From: Thermoproteota archaeon
GTDB lineage: Archaea > Thermoproteota > Korarchaeia > Korarchaeales > Korarchaeaceae
DNA: 10,750 bases
Direction: 5' to 3'
NCBI GenBank assembly: GCA_011042755.1
Contig: DRBY01000018.1
Location: forward strand, 1 to 10,750
The number at the start of each line of letters is the position of its first letter. Within the stretch, counting starts at the first letter, position 1. The position numbers were made by a program, and so were the translations under genes. The notes beneath the pieces were generated by a model, which worked only from the letters and a program-made list of their open reading frames with translations, had not been told where the DNA came from and did no database searches. Shown here piece by piece: positions 1-6,845 of this stretch.

Positions 1-1648
1 CCTCTAGGGGAGGCGGAGGGGGAACTTCAGGTGCGGGCTCAGGTTTGGGTGGAGCCTCAGGTTTGACTACTTCCAATTCGGGCTTGGGGGGAGCGAGAGC
101 CTCAACTTCCTTCGGCGGCTTGACAGCCACGATTCGGTCGCCCACAAGCTTAATGAGTCCTTCCTTAGCGAGACGCTCGGCAGTCCATGCCCTCCACCTC
201 TCCGGTATCTTCTCCAAGCCGTCTAACCTCAATTCTCGCTCAGACTCGAGCCTCGAGAGGATGTACTCCTTCCAGTATGGATAGAACTTCTGAGCATCTG
301 ACACGGCTTCCAGGTACTCTGAGAGCTTTCGCTTCACCTCTCTAAGCGGCGCCAGAGCCTTCCTAGCCCGCTCCTCAGGAGGTACAGACTGGATCTGCAG
401 AGCTGCCCTTATCGTGGCGAGCACTGCATCGCCCTCCGACACGAGCTTGAGCTGCTGAGTGAGGGGTCCTGCCTTCTCTTCAGCCCGCTTGATGAAGATT
501 AGAAGCTCTAGAGTTTCTTTGATCTCTCTCACTTCTTCAAGCACGGCGTCCACATCTTCAGGGTCATTTAGCTCTGTACCAGCTCGAATCGATGACAGTT
601 TGACTGCGAGAGAGCCGATTAGAGCCGTAAACGCATTCGTGTTAAACTCCTTGTCGAGTAGGTCAGCAGCCTCCTCTGCCTCCGGTATCATGGCGAACGT
701 AGTCTCGAGCTCGCTTGACAGCTTTTCGAGCCTCTCGAACTCGGCGACCAAGTTGGCCAGCGCCTTCTCCTCTATGATCCTGAGATCTGAGAGAGCTATT
801 TCCAAGCACTCCAAGTCCTCTGGCGGGCACCTCCTCTCTATCCTCGCTATTCTCGCCTCAATCCATCGCAGTGAGTCCTTTAAGTACTCTGGCTCTAGAC
901 CCACCTCGCGCATCCTGTCTATCTTCACCCGGAGCGATTCTATCTCCCCTCTAAGCTTGGATAGCTCTGCTGTGAGGGCCGCCCTGACTTCTTTGGACTT
1001 GGAGAGGACTGTCTGAATCTCTTTTAGCTCAGAGTCGATCCTCTGCGTCTTGATGAGAGAGGACTCGAGGTCGGCCGGAGACTGCAGCGGAGACTCCAGA
1101 AGCTCCGCTATCTCTCTGAGGATCGCCTCGAGTCTGGAGGCGATCTCCGTGAATCCGCCGCCCTTAGCCGCCTTAAGCAGCTCTTGAGCCTCCATCTCCA
1201 TGGACTCTAGCTTCTTAGCAAGGATAGTCCTAGCCTCCTCCTCGATAGTCCACAGAATCGCCTCCAGAGAGTCCATCAGTGACTCGATCTTCGGAGAGTA
1301 CCTCTTGGCGACGCCCCCCTTGCCAAAGGCCTTCCCCAGAACTCTGGCTATTGGGCCGGGCTTCGAGGCCACATCTGGGTCTTGAGACATCTCGCGGACT
1401 AGATCATCGACTTTCTCCGCGATCTGTGCCAGCCTGGGAGCCAGCTCGTCCACCTGAGGGCTGCCCAAATCAGCCAGCCTCTGCAGGATGCCGTCTCCCC
1501 TCGCCGTCATGAGGAGCAGGAGTCCAAGCGCGTCTAGTATACCAGCGAGCTTGAGGTTTTCTAGCATGTTCCCGGCCACGTCGGGTGGTATGCCCCTCCT
1601 CTGGAGTTCTCTGAGGATGTATTCTCTGTCGACTCCGCTGCTCGCCAG
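1..1648 (-). CDS. Large coiled-coil protein with winged-helix-like segment and Pro-rich C-terminal region, function unknown (partial, 3' end beyond left edge)
   Basis: I do not recognise this protein. The reading frame is open from 1651 to the left edge, giving about 549 visible residues from a CTG at 1648. The N-terminal part is helical with a hydrophobic patch (LDALGLLLLM, about residues 37-46). From about residue 110 to 450 it is rich in Glu, Lys, Arg and Leu in long helices typical of coiled coil. Residues about 456-510 end in a winged-helix-like pattern (WRAWTAERLAKEGLI, then GDRIVAV). A Pro/Glu/Lys linker follows, including PPPPP, and leads out of the window, so another domain may lie beyond. 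The first ATG/GTG/TTG codons are GTG at 1579 and ATG at 1567, but the sequence upstream of them looks coding (DREYILRELQRRGIPPDV). CTG 1648 is preceded by GAGGTG with a 7-base spacer, so I prefer it. The gene lies 57 bases after scpB on the same strand, which suggests but does not show a link to the SMC complex. Confidence 0.8.
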   Translation of the reverse strand, partial: MASSGVDREYILRELQRRGIPPDVAGNMLENLKLAGILDALGLLLLMTARGDGILQRLADLGSPQVDELAPRLAQIAEKVDDLVREMSQDPDVASKPGPIARVLGKAFGKGGVAKRYSPKIESLMDSLEAILWTIEEEARTILAKKLESMEMEAQELLKAAKGGGFTEIASRLEAILREIAELLESPLQSPADLESSLIKTQRIDSELKEIQTVLSKSKEVRAALTAELSKLRGEIESLRVKIDRMREVGLEPEYLKDSLRWIEARIARIERRCPPEDLECLEIALSDLRIIEEKALANLVAEFERLEKLSSELETTFAMIPEAEEAADLLDKEFNTNAFTALIGSLAVKLSSIRAGTELNDPEDVDAVLEEVREIKETLELLIFIKRAEEKAGPLTQQLKLVSEGDAVLATIRAALQIQSVPPEERARKALAPLREVKRKLSEYLEAVSDAQKFYPYWKEYILSRLESERELRLDGLEKIPERWRAWTAERLAKEGLIKLVGDRIVAVKPPKEVEALAPPKPELEVVKPEAPPKPEPAPEVPPPPPLE

Positions 1649-1655
1649 AGTTCAG

Positions 1656-1661
1656 CACCTC
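1656..1661 (-). promoter_or_regulatory. Shine-Dalgarno-like site in front of CTG 1648
   Basis: GAGGTG on the minus strand, seven bases before a CTG that opens the coiled-coil frame. A good site at ideal spacing with no ATG/GTG/TTG at the matching position is the main reason for proposing a CTG start. A TGA at 1652-1654 closes the same frame just upstream, so translation cannot simply begin further up. Confidence 0.4.
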
Positions 1662-1687
1662 TCAATATGGATACTTGGGAGCATGGC

Positions 1688-1696
1688 TATAATTAT
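1688..1696 (-). promoter_or_regulatory. Possible TATA element for the coiled-coil gene
   Basis: ATAATTATA on the minus strand is the most AT-rich spot in the 57-base gap between scpB and the coiled-coil gene. An archaeal TATA box about 26 bases from the transcript start would place that start near 1666, just before the GAGGTG site at 1661-1656. This fits initiation at 1648 and fits poorly with the upstream ATG at 1684. The gene may therefore have its own promoter in addition to operon read-through. This is a pattern match only. Confidence 0.35.
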
Positions 1697-1705
1697 CCAT
1701 GAACC

Positions 1706-2164
1706 CTATGATGGCGGCTGCACCTCGAAGAAATTCCGAGCGAGCCTAGTGGCCCAGGCGTACATCTTCCCGTCCTTCCTTCTCACTCCGATGAGTCCCT
1801 CCTTCCTGAGCCTCCTTACATGCCTGTAGGCCGAACTCCCCCTGATTTTAGCGAGGTCAGACAGAAACATCCCTCCCCTCTCCAGTAGAACCGCCAAAGT
1901 CTTCAGCTCAGCCCTGCTCAGCTCTGGCTTCGGGGCCAGCCTGCCAACTATCTCTTGAAACTCAGGCCGCACGGTCATGTACCAGCCGCTCGGCCTCTTC
2001 TCAATCGTTATCGACCTGCCCTCGTAGTAGGACTTCAGGGACTCTACCAGCTCAGAGACGTGTTCTGCTGGGATCTTCGCTATCCTAGCGAGCTCTTCGT
2101 CGCTGAGAGGCCTTCCAGATATGAAGAGAGCGGCCTCTATGATGAGCTCAGGATTCTCCAACAC
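1706..2164 (-). CDS. scpB: Segregation and condensation protein B (ScpB)
   Basis: ScpB is the winged-helix subunit that dimerises and binds the kleisin ScpA in the SMC complex on the chromosome. The 152-residue product has two winged-helix domains, about residues 1-70 and 78-148. The opening NPELIIEAALFISGRPLS and the strand SGWYMTVRPEFQEIV match the usual ScpB first domain. SDLAKIRGSSAYRHVRRLRKEG matches the recognition-helix part of the second, and it ends in the aromatic tail YAWATRLARNFF. The length fits archaeal members, which lack the long acidic tails of some bacterial ScpB proteins. The start is GTG at 2164, inside the end of scpA with a 17-base overlap, so translation is probably coupled. 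A TTG follows directly as an alternative. The overlap with scpA and the domain match make the call firm. Confidence 0.92.
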   Translation of the reverse strand: MLENPELIIEAALFISGRPLSDEELARIAKIPAEHVSELVESLKSYYEGRSITIEKRPSGWYMTVRPEFQEIVGRLAPKPELSRAELKTLAVLLERGGMFLSDLAKIRGSSAYRHVRRLRKEGLIGVRRKDGKMYAWATRLARNFFEVQPPS

Positions 2165-2672
2165 GCTTTACTTCGACGAGTATCTCGTCAAAAAGCCTAT
2201 CCTGAGTGAGACTTATCTCGCCCTCTACCTCCATGTGGAGCAGAGATACTAGCGCCTCGGCAGCCTCCTCCCTGCTCCTAGCCAGCCTGCTGAAGGGAAC
2301 CGCTCTCTCGCTAGATTCCCTCACGAGCTCGAGGAGCCGCCTTCTGACCCTCGCGAGGTGCTCAGCCAAGCTTAAGGCAACGGCTACGATCTTCGCCAAC
2401 CCCTCTCCGGCATCCCTCTCAAACTCTCGGGCCCACTTCCTAGCCGAAATGATCTCCGACAGCCTGGGCCTCCTCAGGGGAATCCTGCCGAGCAGGGGCT
2501 GAGGCTCCACCACCGTGACCTTGATTCTCTCCGGTCTCTTTTGGGCTCTCTGTGGAGCGCGGACCGTTTCAGGCGTTATTAACCCTTCTGCGGCTCGCCT
2601 CAGCTCCAGCGCTAGAGCGTAGATCGCTCTCGCCGCCTTAGATAGGTCGCGAGTGCGCCTGAACTCGGCCAG
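2148..2672 (-). CDS. scpA: Segregation and condensation protein A (ScpA, kleisin), short form with non-canonical start
   Basis: ScpA is the kleisin that bridges the two SMC heads and recruits ScpB. The C-terminal half matches the family winged helix well (VPFSRLARSREEAAEALVSLL, then GEISLTQDRLFDEILVEV). The first ATG/GTG/TTG in frame is GTG at 2513, giving only 121 residues. Upstream of it the frame stays open to 2723 and clearly codes for the kleisin helical core, including DLSKAARAIYALALELRRA, which resembles the archaeal DLR-SARAI-YAA pattern. The gene must therefore start further up. CTG 2672 follows AAGGGG at a 4-base spacer and would give 174 residues. No better start exists before the TGA at 2726-2724. 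The open frame runs back into the 3' end of smc in the +1 frame. The usual N-terminal neck-binding part appears shortened. Identity as ScpA is firm; the start is not. Confidence 0.85.
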   Translation of the reverse strand: MAEFRRTRDLSKAARAIYALALELRRAAEGLITPETVRAPQRAQKRPERIKVTVVEPQPLLGRIPLRRPRLSEIISARKWAREFERDAGEGLAKIVAVALSLAEHLARVRRRLLELVRESSERAVPFSRLARSREEAAEALVSLLHMEVEGEISLTQDRLFDEILVEVKRVGES

Positions 2673-2676
2673 GATG

Positions 2677-2682
2677 CCCCTT
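2677..2682 (-). promoter_or_regulatory. Shine-Dalgarno-like site in front of CTG 2672
   Basis: AAGGGG on the minus strand, four bases before the CTG proposed as the scpA start and just after the smc stop codon. The spacer is shorter than usual, so support for this start is weaker than for the coiled-coil gene. Confidence 0.25.
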
Positions 2683-2685
2683 ACC

Positions 2686-5028
2686 CTATCCCGGAGCCTG
2701 GCTCCGAGGGAACTCGTCCAGCTTCACCCCCACGATTTTGGACTCGCCGTTCAGCATTCTAACGCCAAGGATCGCGTCGGCTTCTTCTAGAGTGTCCTTC
2801 TTCAGCGAGATTATTATCACCTGAGCCCCACGGGCCACCATCCTCTTGAGGAGGGCGGCGTACCTCTTGCAGTTCCTGCCGTCGAGCATCATGTCTGCCT
2901 CGTCAAAGAAGTACAGGGGGCTGGGTCTGACGCTCTGAAGAGCGTAGATGAAGGCCAAGGCGGTTAGAGACTTCTCCCCGCCAGATAGGGCCTCCATGGG
3001 GACCTCGCCCTTGCCCGGCAGGTTTACCTCAACGTGCAGCTCTAGCTTGGGCCAAGATCCCGCGAGCCTCACGCTCCCAGCTCCACCCAGCATCTCTCCT
3101 ACAGCCTCGTCGAAGGCCCGAGAGATCTTCTCAGCCGTCTCTACGATCACTCTGTCGCGCTCTGCCTGCAGCTCCTCCAAGGCGTTTAAGATAGACTGCC
3201 TGGCCTCCTCCAGCTCCTCGATATCTCTAGACATCTCCTCTACGCGCTCCTCCTCTCTCTTCAGCTCTTCCAGAACATGCGGCCCCACTACGGGCAGAGT
3301 CCTGAGCTTTGCGGAGATGCTGGCGTACTCTAGCTCCGGATCTGCGGACTCTGCTGGCTCGACGCCCTCTAGTTCCTTGAGCCTAGCTCTGAGCTCGTCG
3401 AGCCTCTCGAGGAGCCTCCCCCTCTCCTCGGCGATGGCCCTCATCCTCCTCTCGTACGCCAGCCTCTCTGCCAGCGCCCTTTCTAGAACCTCTCTGAGCT
3501 CCGCTATCCTCTTCCTGACCTCTGCCAGAGCGCTCTCAACTTCTTGCGCCCTCTCCGGCGGAGGCAGGGTCTTTAGTCTCTCCTCGTACTCCCTGATCTT
3601 CTCTTGAACCCTTTCTCTCTCCTCCATTAGCTTAGATAGCCTGTCCCTCAGCCTCCTCTCTTGAGCGGGCGATGGGGGCTTGGACAGGAGGCTCCCGTCC
3701 CTCTCGAGGACCTCTCCCTCTATGCTAACGAACCTGAAGCGTCCGATGTCCGACTTCGGCACATCCGCCAGGTCCTCGACGAGCACGGCGTTGCCCACTA
3801 CTACGCCTATGAGGTCGTGGTACCTGGGGTCTGCTTCGATGAAATCTCTAAGCAGGCCCAGCGAGTATGGAGGGGGGTTGATCCTCGGGGGAGGTTTCAG
3901 GACATCCAGAGGGAATATCCTCATCCTCCTTCCCAGCCTCTCCCTTCTGATGGACTTCAGGATCTCCAAGCCTGCCTCTAAGGTCTCAACCACGATGTCT
4001 CCCACTCGACTTCCAGCTATGGCTCGATAGGCTAGCTCATACCCCTCTGCGGGACGCAGGAGCTCGCCTACCACTCCTACGAAGGCCGGGTGGCTGGAAA
4101 CGACTTGCGGAGGTCTCTCAACCCCAATGGTGGCTAGCAAGGCTCTTACGCTCTCCAGCTCCGACTCTATTGACCTCAGCCTCTCACTCAGCGTGGAGAG
4201 GCGCACCTTCAGCATGCTAGCCTCTCTGGCCAGCTTTAGATCTCCCGACGACTCTAGCTCCCTCAGCTTAGATTCGGCCGCCTTTATCTCCCTCTGCAGC
4301 TCCCGCACCTGCGACTCGCTGAGCGAGGGAGGGGGAGGGGGGCTCAGCTCGCTGAGCTTCCTCTCGATCTCCCCCAACCTCTTCATGAGGAGGGCCTTCT
4401 CTAGCGAGGCTAGCTTCGCCTCGAGCCTCGCTCTCTCGTGGTACGCCCTGGCCTTGGCCCTCAGCCTCTCGACCCTCTCCTGCCTCTCCCTCAGTAGTAC
4501 CCTGGCTACTTCCAGCTTCTCCTCTACCTTCTCAAGCTCTTTTAGCGTGGCGGCTCTCTTCTCTTCGAATTCCTGGACTCCGCTGATCTCCAGCAGGATC
4601 TCTGCCCTCTCCCTGGGGGTCGACTCTATCACAGCTGTAACCTCGCCCTGTCCCACGAGGTTGTAGCCTCCCGCGCTAAGCCCAAGGTCGGCTAGCGCAT
4701 CCCTGACCTCAGAAGCCTGCGCGAGCTTTCCATTCAACCTGTACGTGGAGCCTGACTTGGAGACCCTCCTCTCAAGCCGCAACACGCTATCATTAGACTC
4801 AAAGACTAGCTCCACCGAACAGGAATTGGCGCCCTTCCTGATCAGCCCCCTCAGGCCGGAGGATCTGAGCCAGCTCCCGCGGGCCCCCAGCGCGAACATG
4901 ATAGCCTCCATTATGTTCGACTTCCCGGAGCCGTTTGGCCCGGTTATGGCCGTGAAGCTGCTGGGGAACTCAATTACCGCTGATTTGAACGACTTGAAGT
5001 TCTTCAGCCTTACCTTGGTGAGCCTCAC
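2686..5028 (-). CDS. smc: Chromosome segregation SMC ATPase, short-armed (780 residues)
   Basis: ATP-driven DNA-looping motor of the condensin-type complex. The N-terminal head has Walker A GPNGSGKS (residues 30-37) and a Q-loop in NLVGQGEV (Gln127). The first arm covers about 155-305, the hinge about 310-450 (HPAFVGVVGELL, IFPLDVLKP), and the returning arm about 455-640. The C-terminal head has signature LSGGEKSL (681-688), Walker B LYFFDEAD (705-712) and D-loop LDGRN. The joint motif near the C-terminal head is present (LPVVGPHVLEEL, 578-589). The usual His switch is Leu742, as I recall for other archaeal SMCs. Typical SMCs have about 1,150-1,200 residues. All domains are here and the shortage is in the arms, which also carry proline breaks at 230-234 and 489-491. 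The start is GTG 5028, eight bases after the preceding gene, with only a weak ribosome site. I chose SMC over Rad50 because it has an SMC hinge and no CXXC zinc hook. Confidence 0.95.
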   Translation of the reverse strand: MRLTKVRLKNFKSFKSAVIEFPSSFTAITGPNGSGKSNIMEAIMFALGARGSWLRSSGLRGLIRKGANSCSVELVFESNDSVLRLERRVSKSGSTYRLNGKLAQASEVRDALADLGLSAGGYNLVGQGEVTAVIESTPRERAEILLEISGVQEFEEKRAATLKELEKVEEKLEVARVLLRERQERVERLRAKARAYHERARLEAKLASLEKALLMKRLGEIERKLSELSPPPPPSLSESQVRELQREIKAAESKLRELESSGDLKLAREASMLKVRLSTLSERLRSIESELESVRALLATIGVERPPQVVSSHPAFVGVVGELLRPAEGYELAYRAIAGSRVGDIVVETLEAGLEILKSIRRERLGRRMRIFPLDVLKPPPRINPPPYSLGLLRDFIEADPRYHDLIGVVVGNAVLVEDLADVPKSDIGRFRFVSIEGEVLERDGSLLSKPPSPAQERRLRDRLSKLMEERERVQEKIREYEERLKTLPPPERAQEVESALAEVRKRIAELREVLERALAERLAYERRMRAIAEERGRLLERLDELRARLKELEGVEPAESADPELEYASISAKLRTLPVVGPHVLEELKREEERVEEMSRDIEELEEARQSILNALEELQAERDRVIVETAEKISRAFDEAVGEMLGGAGSVRLAGSWPKLELHVEVNLPGKGEVPMEALSGGEKSLTALAFIYALQSVRPSPLYFFDEADMMLDGRNCKRYAALLKRMVARGAQVIIISLKKDTLEEADAILGVRMLNGESKIVGVKLDEFPRSQAPG

Positions 5029-5036
5029 GCTTCTAT

Positions 5037-5894
5037 TCAGGAGACCACCCTCCTCCCGGCCTCGGTTATGCAGAGGAGACTCCCCTGGGGAGTCTTCTCC
5101 ACTGAGATCATCCCTGCTTCTTCTAGCCTCCTAGCCCTCCTCCACAGGGTGGTCTTCGGCATCCCGAGGGCCGCTCTCAGCTCAGACAGGTAGGCCTCTC
5201 CTCCCATTTGAATCAACTTTCTGAGGACGGCTATGTCGTCGTACGTCAAGGGTGGTCTCGGAGGCTGTTCCCTGCTCTTCCTACTCCTGAGAACGACAAA
5301 CACGACTGCAGCGGCTATTACAACAATTCCAGCCGTGAGAAGAACCACCTGCAGTATTGAGAGCCTGATCTTTTGGCCAGAGCCTGGCTGGACGCCGCCC
5401 GGAATCGGGATGACGTAGCTCAGCCACGCTGGAGTATCTACCAAGATGATCGTCCTGTTGTCCTGAGATGTAACTGCGCTTGGCATATCCGACATTCCGA
5501 CGAGTATAGCCCCTTGCGGTAGCCAAACCTCGCACTCGCCGAGATCTGGGGTCACGTTGATCGTCCAGACATCCCCCTCCTTGTATGTGATCTGCTGAGT
5601 CGCGTAGCTCAGGTTGACTAGGTTCGCCCCGAAGGTCTCTACCAGTATGAATCCATCGGACTCCGTCGCGTTCAGCGGCAGCCCCTCTCCATCAGTGGCT
5701 AGAATCATCTCAGCTCCCGGTAGAGACGGTATCTCTTCAACCAGCCCTCCATTGACGGCCCACAGCGTGCTGACGTAGGCCCAGCCGTCCTCGAAGAGGA
5801 ATATGCGGCAGGCTTGAGGTTGCGCGGAGACCGCAGCGAGCGGCTGAATCGCAAGAATTGCCACCAGAACGGCCGCGAGCCTGCTCAACTCCAT
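5037..5894 (-). CDS. Membrane-anchored winged-helix protein with secreted N-terminal domain
   Basis: The 285-residue product has four parts. Residues 1-25 look like a signal peptide (hydrophobic AAVLVAILAIQPLAAVSA). About 26-175 form a beta-rich outer domain with two cysteines (29 and 121) that could form a disulphide and several Asn-X-Ser/Thr sites. About 178-203 are one membrane helix followed by Arg/Lys-rich RSRKSR, which places the C-terminus in the cytoplasm. About 216-285 form a winged helix (YLSELRAALGMPKTTLWRRARRLEEAG) of MarR/TrmB-like type. Such one-pass membrane winged-helix proteins are common in archaea, but their ligands and targets are mostly unknown. The start is ATG 5894, 14 bases after alaX; GGAG overlaps the alaX stop, 11 bases upstream. 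The stop is eight bases before smc. It could regulate the operon in response to an outside signal or hold DNA near the membrane. Neither is shown. Confidence 0.85.
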   Translation of the reverse strand: MELSRLAAVLVAILAIQPLAAVSAQPQACRIFLFEDGWAYVSTLWAVNGGLVEEIPSLPGAEMILATDGEGLPLNATESDGFILVETFGANLVNLSYATQQITYKEGDVWTINVTPDLGECEVWLPQGAILVGMSDMPSAVTSQDNRTIILVDTPAWLSYVIPIPGGVQPGSGQKIRLSILQVVLLTAGIVVIAAAVVFVVLRSRKSREQPPRPPLTYDDIAVLRKLIQMGGEAYLSELRAALGMPKTTLWRRARRLEEAGMISVEKTPQGSLLCITEAGRRVVS

Positions 5895-5908
5895 CCCCTA
5901 GAAAGCTC

Positions 5909-6640
5909 CTAATCGGTTACCTGAAACTCCAGCCTCACGACGCCCCTCCCCTTGCTCTTCCTCTTAGTTATCCGTATTCTCCCTACCTCACTCGTCCTCG
6001 CCACGTGAGTTCCACCACACGCGTCGGCTCCGACTCCAACTATCTCTATTACGCGTATCTCGCTGAGGCCCCCGTGCGCCGGTCCTAGATGCGAGCCGTA
6101 CGACTCTAGGAGTCTAGCCGCCTCCTCCCTGGAGAACACGTGAACTCTCACCTCTGCGTCCATTTCCACGATCTTGTTTGCCTCCTCCTCGATGGCCGGG
6201 AGCTGATCTCGGGTTATCGATGCTGCGAAGTCCAGCCTGCCTGATCCCACGCTCAGACCGCTACCGGCTATGTCCACATGCTCTAACAGTCTGCTAACCG
6301 CGTGCATGAGGATATGCGCGGCCGTGTGAGTCCTCATTATCAGGTAGCGCCTATCCCAGTCTATCTCTCCAGTTACTCTCTCCCCCACAGATATGACGCC
6401 GTCTATCTTGCCTATGTGAACGATCTCGCCGCCCCTATCTTCAGTCCACTCCACGATCAGAGTGCCGTCCTTGCCGCGGATTTTGCCCGTGTCAGCTGGC
6501 TGACCTCCTCCCTCAGGATAGAATGCGGTCGCGTCGAGCGTAACGGCCGACTTCTCACCCTCGAGTGCCTCAACTGAGAGTACGGTTGCCTCAAATGTCC
6601 TGAGGTAGGGGTCTTTGTAGTAGAGCCTCTCGGTCGGCAC
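5909..6640 (-). CDS. alaX: Free-standing alanyl-tRNA editing hydrolase, AlaX-M type
   Basis: Hydrolyses mischarged tRNA-Ala (mainly seryl-tRNA-Ala) in trans, backing up the editing site of alanyl-tRNA synthetase. The 243-residue product has the glycine-rich N-terminal motif FYPEGGGQPADTG (residues 40-52), which separates AlaX-M from the short AlaX-S. Its zinc site consists of HTAAH (His105, His109) and CGGTH (Cys208, His212). Length and motif order fit AlaX-M. The start is GTG 6640; the frame has no ATG/GTG/TTG between it and a TAG 45 bases upstream. A TTTAAC box about 25 bases before this GTG suggests a leaderless transcript that begins at the start codon. It is the first gene of the run leading to smc-scpA-scpB, with only 14 bases to the next gene. 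No functional tie between tRNA editing and chromosome segregation is known to me, so the linkage may simply reflect a shared promoter. Confidence 0.93.
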   Translation of the reverse strand: MPTERLYYKDPYLRTFEATVLSVEALEGEKSAVTLDATAFYPEGGGQPADTGKIRGKDGTLIVEWTEDRGGEIVHIGKIDGVISVGERVTGEIDWDRRYLIMRTHTAAHILMHAVSRLLEHVDIAGSGLSVGSGRLDFAASITRDQLPAIEEEANKIVEMDAEVRVHVFSREEAARLLESYGSHLGPAHGGLSEIRVIEIVGVGADACGGTHVARTSEVGRIRITKRKSKGRGVVRLEFQVTD

Positions 6641-6845
6641 GATGAGATTTGGAAACTGCTCGTTAAAGGATTTTTCTCGACGCTATGTAAGGTTCTGACC
6701 ATGTTGGTCGGTAAATTTCAGCCAAAGGCGAGAGGGAGCCTGATAACACAGCGTTAGCTTGCTCGCGCATTCTCCCCTGTTTGGATGAAGGAAAGGGCGG
6801 AAAACCCTGGCAGCAGGAGATCACTTGCATCAGCCGTCTCTGAGA
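6641..6845. other. Intergenic region between alaX and the dehydrogenase gene
   Basis: 205 bases between the start of alaX and the end of the next minus-strand gene. Apart from the promoter next to alaX I see no supported gene or RNA. An eight-base direct repeat GAGATCAC occurs at 6817-6824 and 6842-6849, the second copy overlapping the dehydrogenase stop codon. A weak AGGG/CCCT hairpin sits at 6794-6808. None of these is strong enough to call a terminator. Confidence 0.5.
6662..6676 (-). promoter_or_regulatory. Likely BRE/TATA promoter of the alaX-smc-scpAB operon, leaderless
   Basis: On the minus strand, GAAAAATCC (purine-rich, BRE-like, 6676-6668) runs directly into TTTAAC (6667-6662). The centre of TTTAAC is about 24.5 bases from the G of the GTG start at 6640, the normal distance from an archaeal TATA box to the transcript start. 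The same TTTAAC hexamer lies at the same distance from GTG 9942. It is likely the main promoter of the six-gene run. Confidence 0.5.

Noticed and set aside
459..1016. Plus-strand open frame of 185 codons, rich in Ser and Leu
   Set aside because: It is antisense to the coiled-coil gene. Its Ser/Leu-rich make-up is the mirror of GAG, AGG and CTC codons on the other strand, and no domain is visible.
1652..1654. In-frame TGA read as selenocysteine joining ATG 1684 to the coiled-coil frame
   Set aside because: No selenoprotein family match and no SECIS-like hairpin seen nearby, and the TATA-like box lies too close to ATG 1684 for that start.
2948..3607. Plus-strand open frame of 219 codons, with similar ones at 4127-4666 and 4745-5134
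   Set aside because: All lie opposite smc and show the same low-complexity Ser/Leu mirror pattern without a motif or a ribosome site.
2686..5028. Reading the short SMC as Rad50 or a broken gene
   Set aside because: It has an SMC-type hinge and no CXXC hook, is followed by scpA and scpB, and the frame is intact from Walker A to Walker B.
6794..6808. AGGG/CCCT hairpin as a terminator for the dehydrogenase gene
   Set aside because: Only a four-base stem, and no clear T-run follows on the minus strand.
6641..6845. C/D-box small RNA or tRNA in the intergenic region
   Set aside because: ATGA and CTGA fragments occur, but not a full C/D and C'/D' set at proper spacing, and no cloverleaf is visible.
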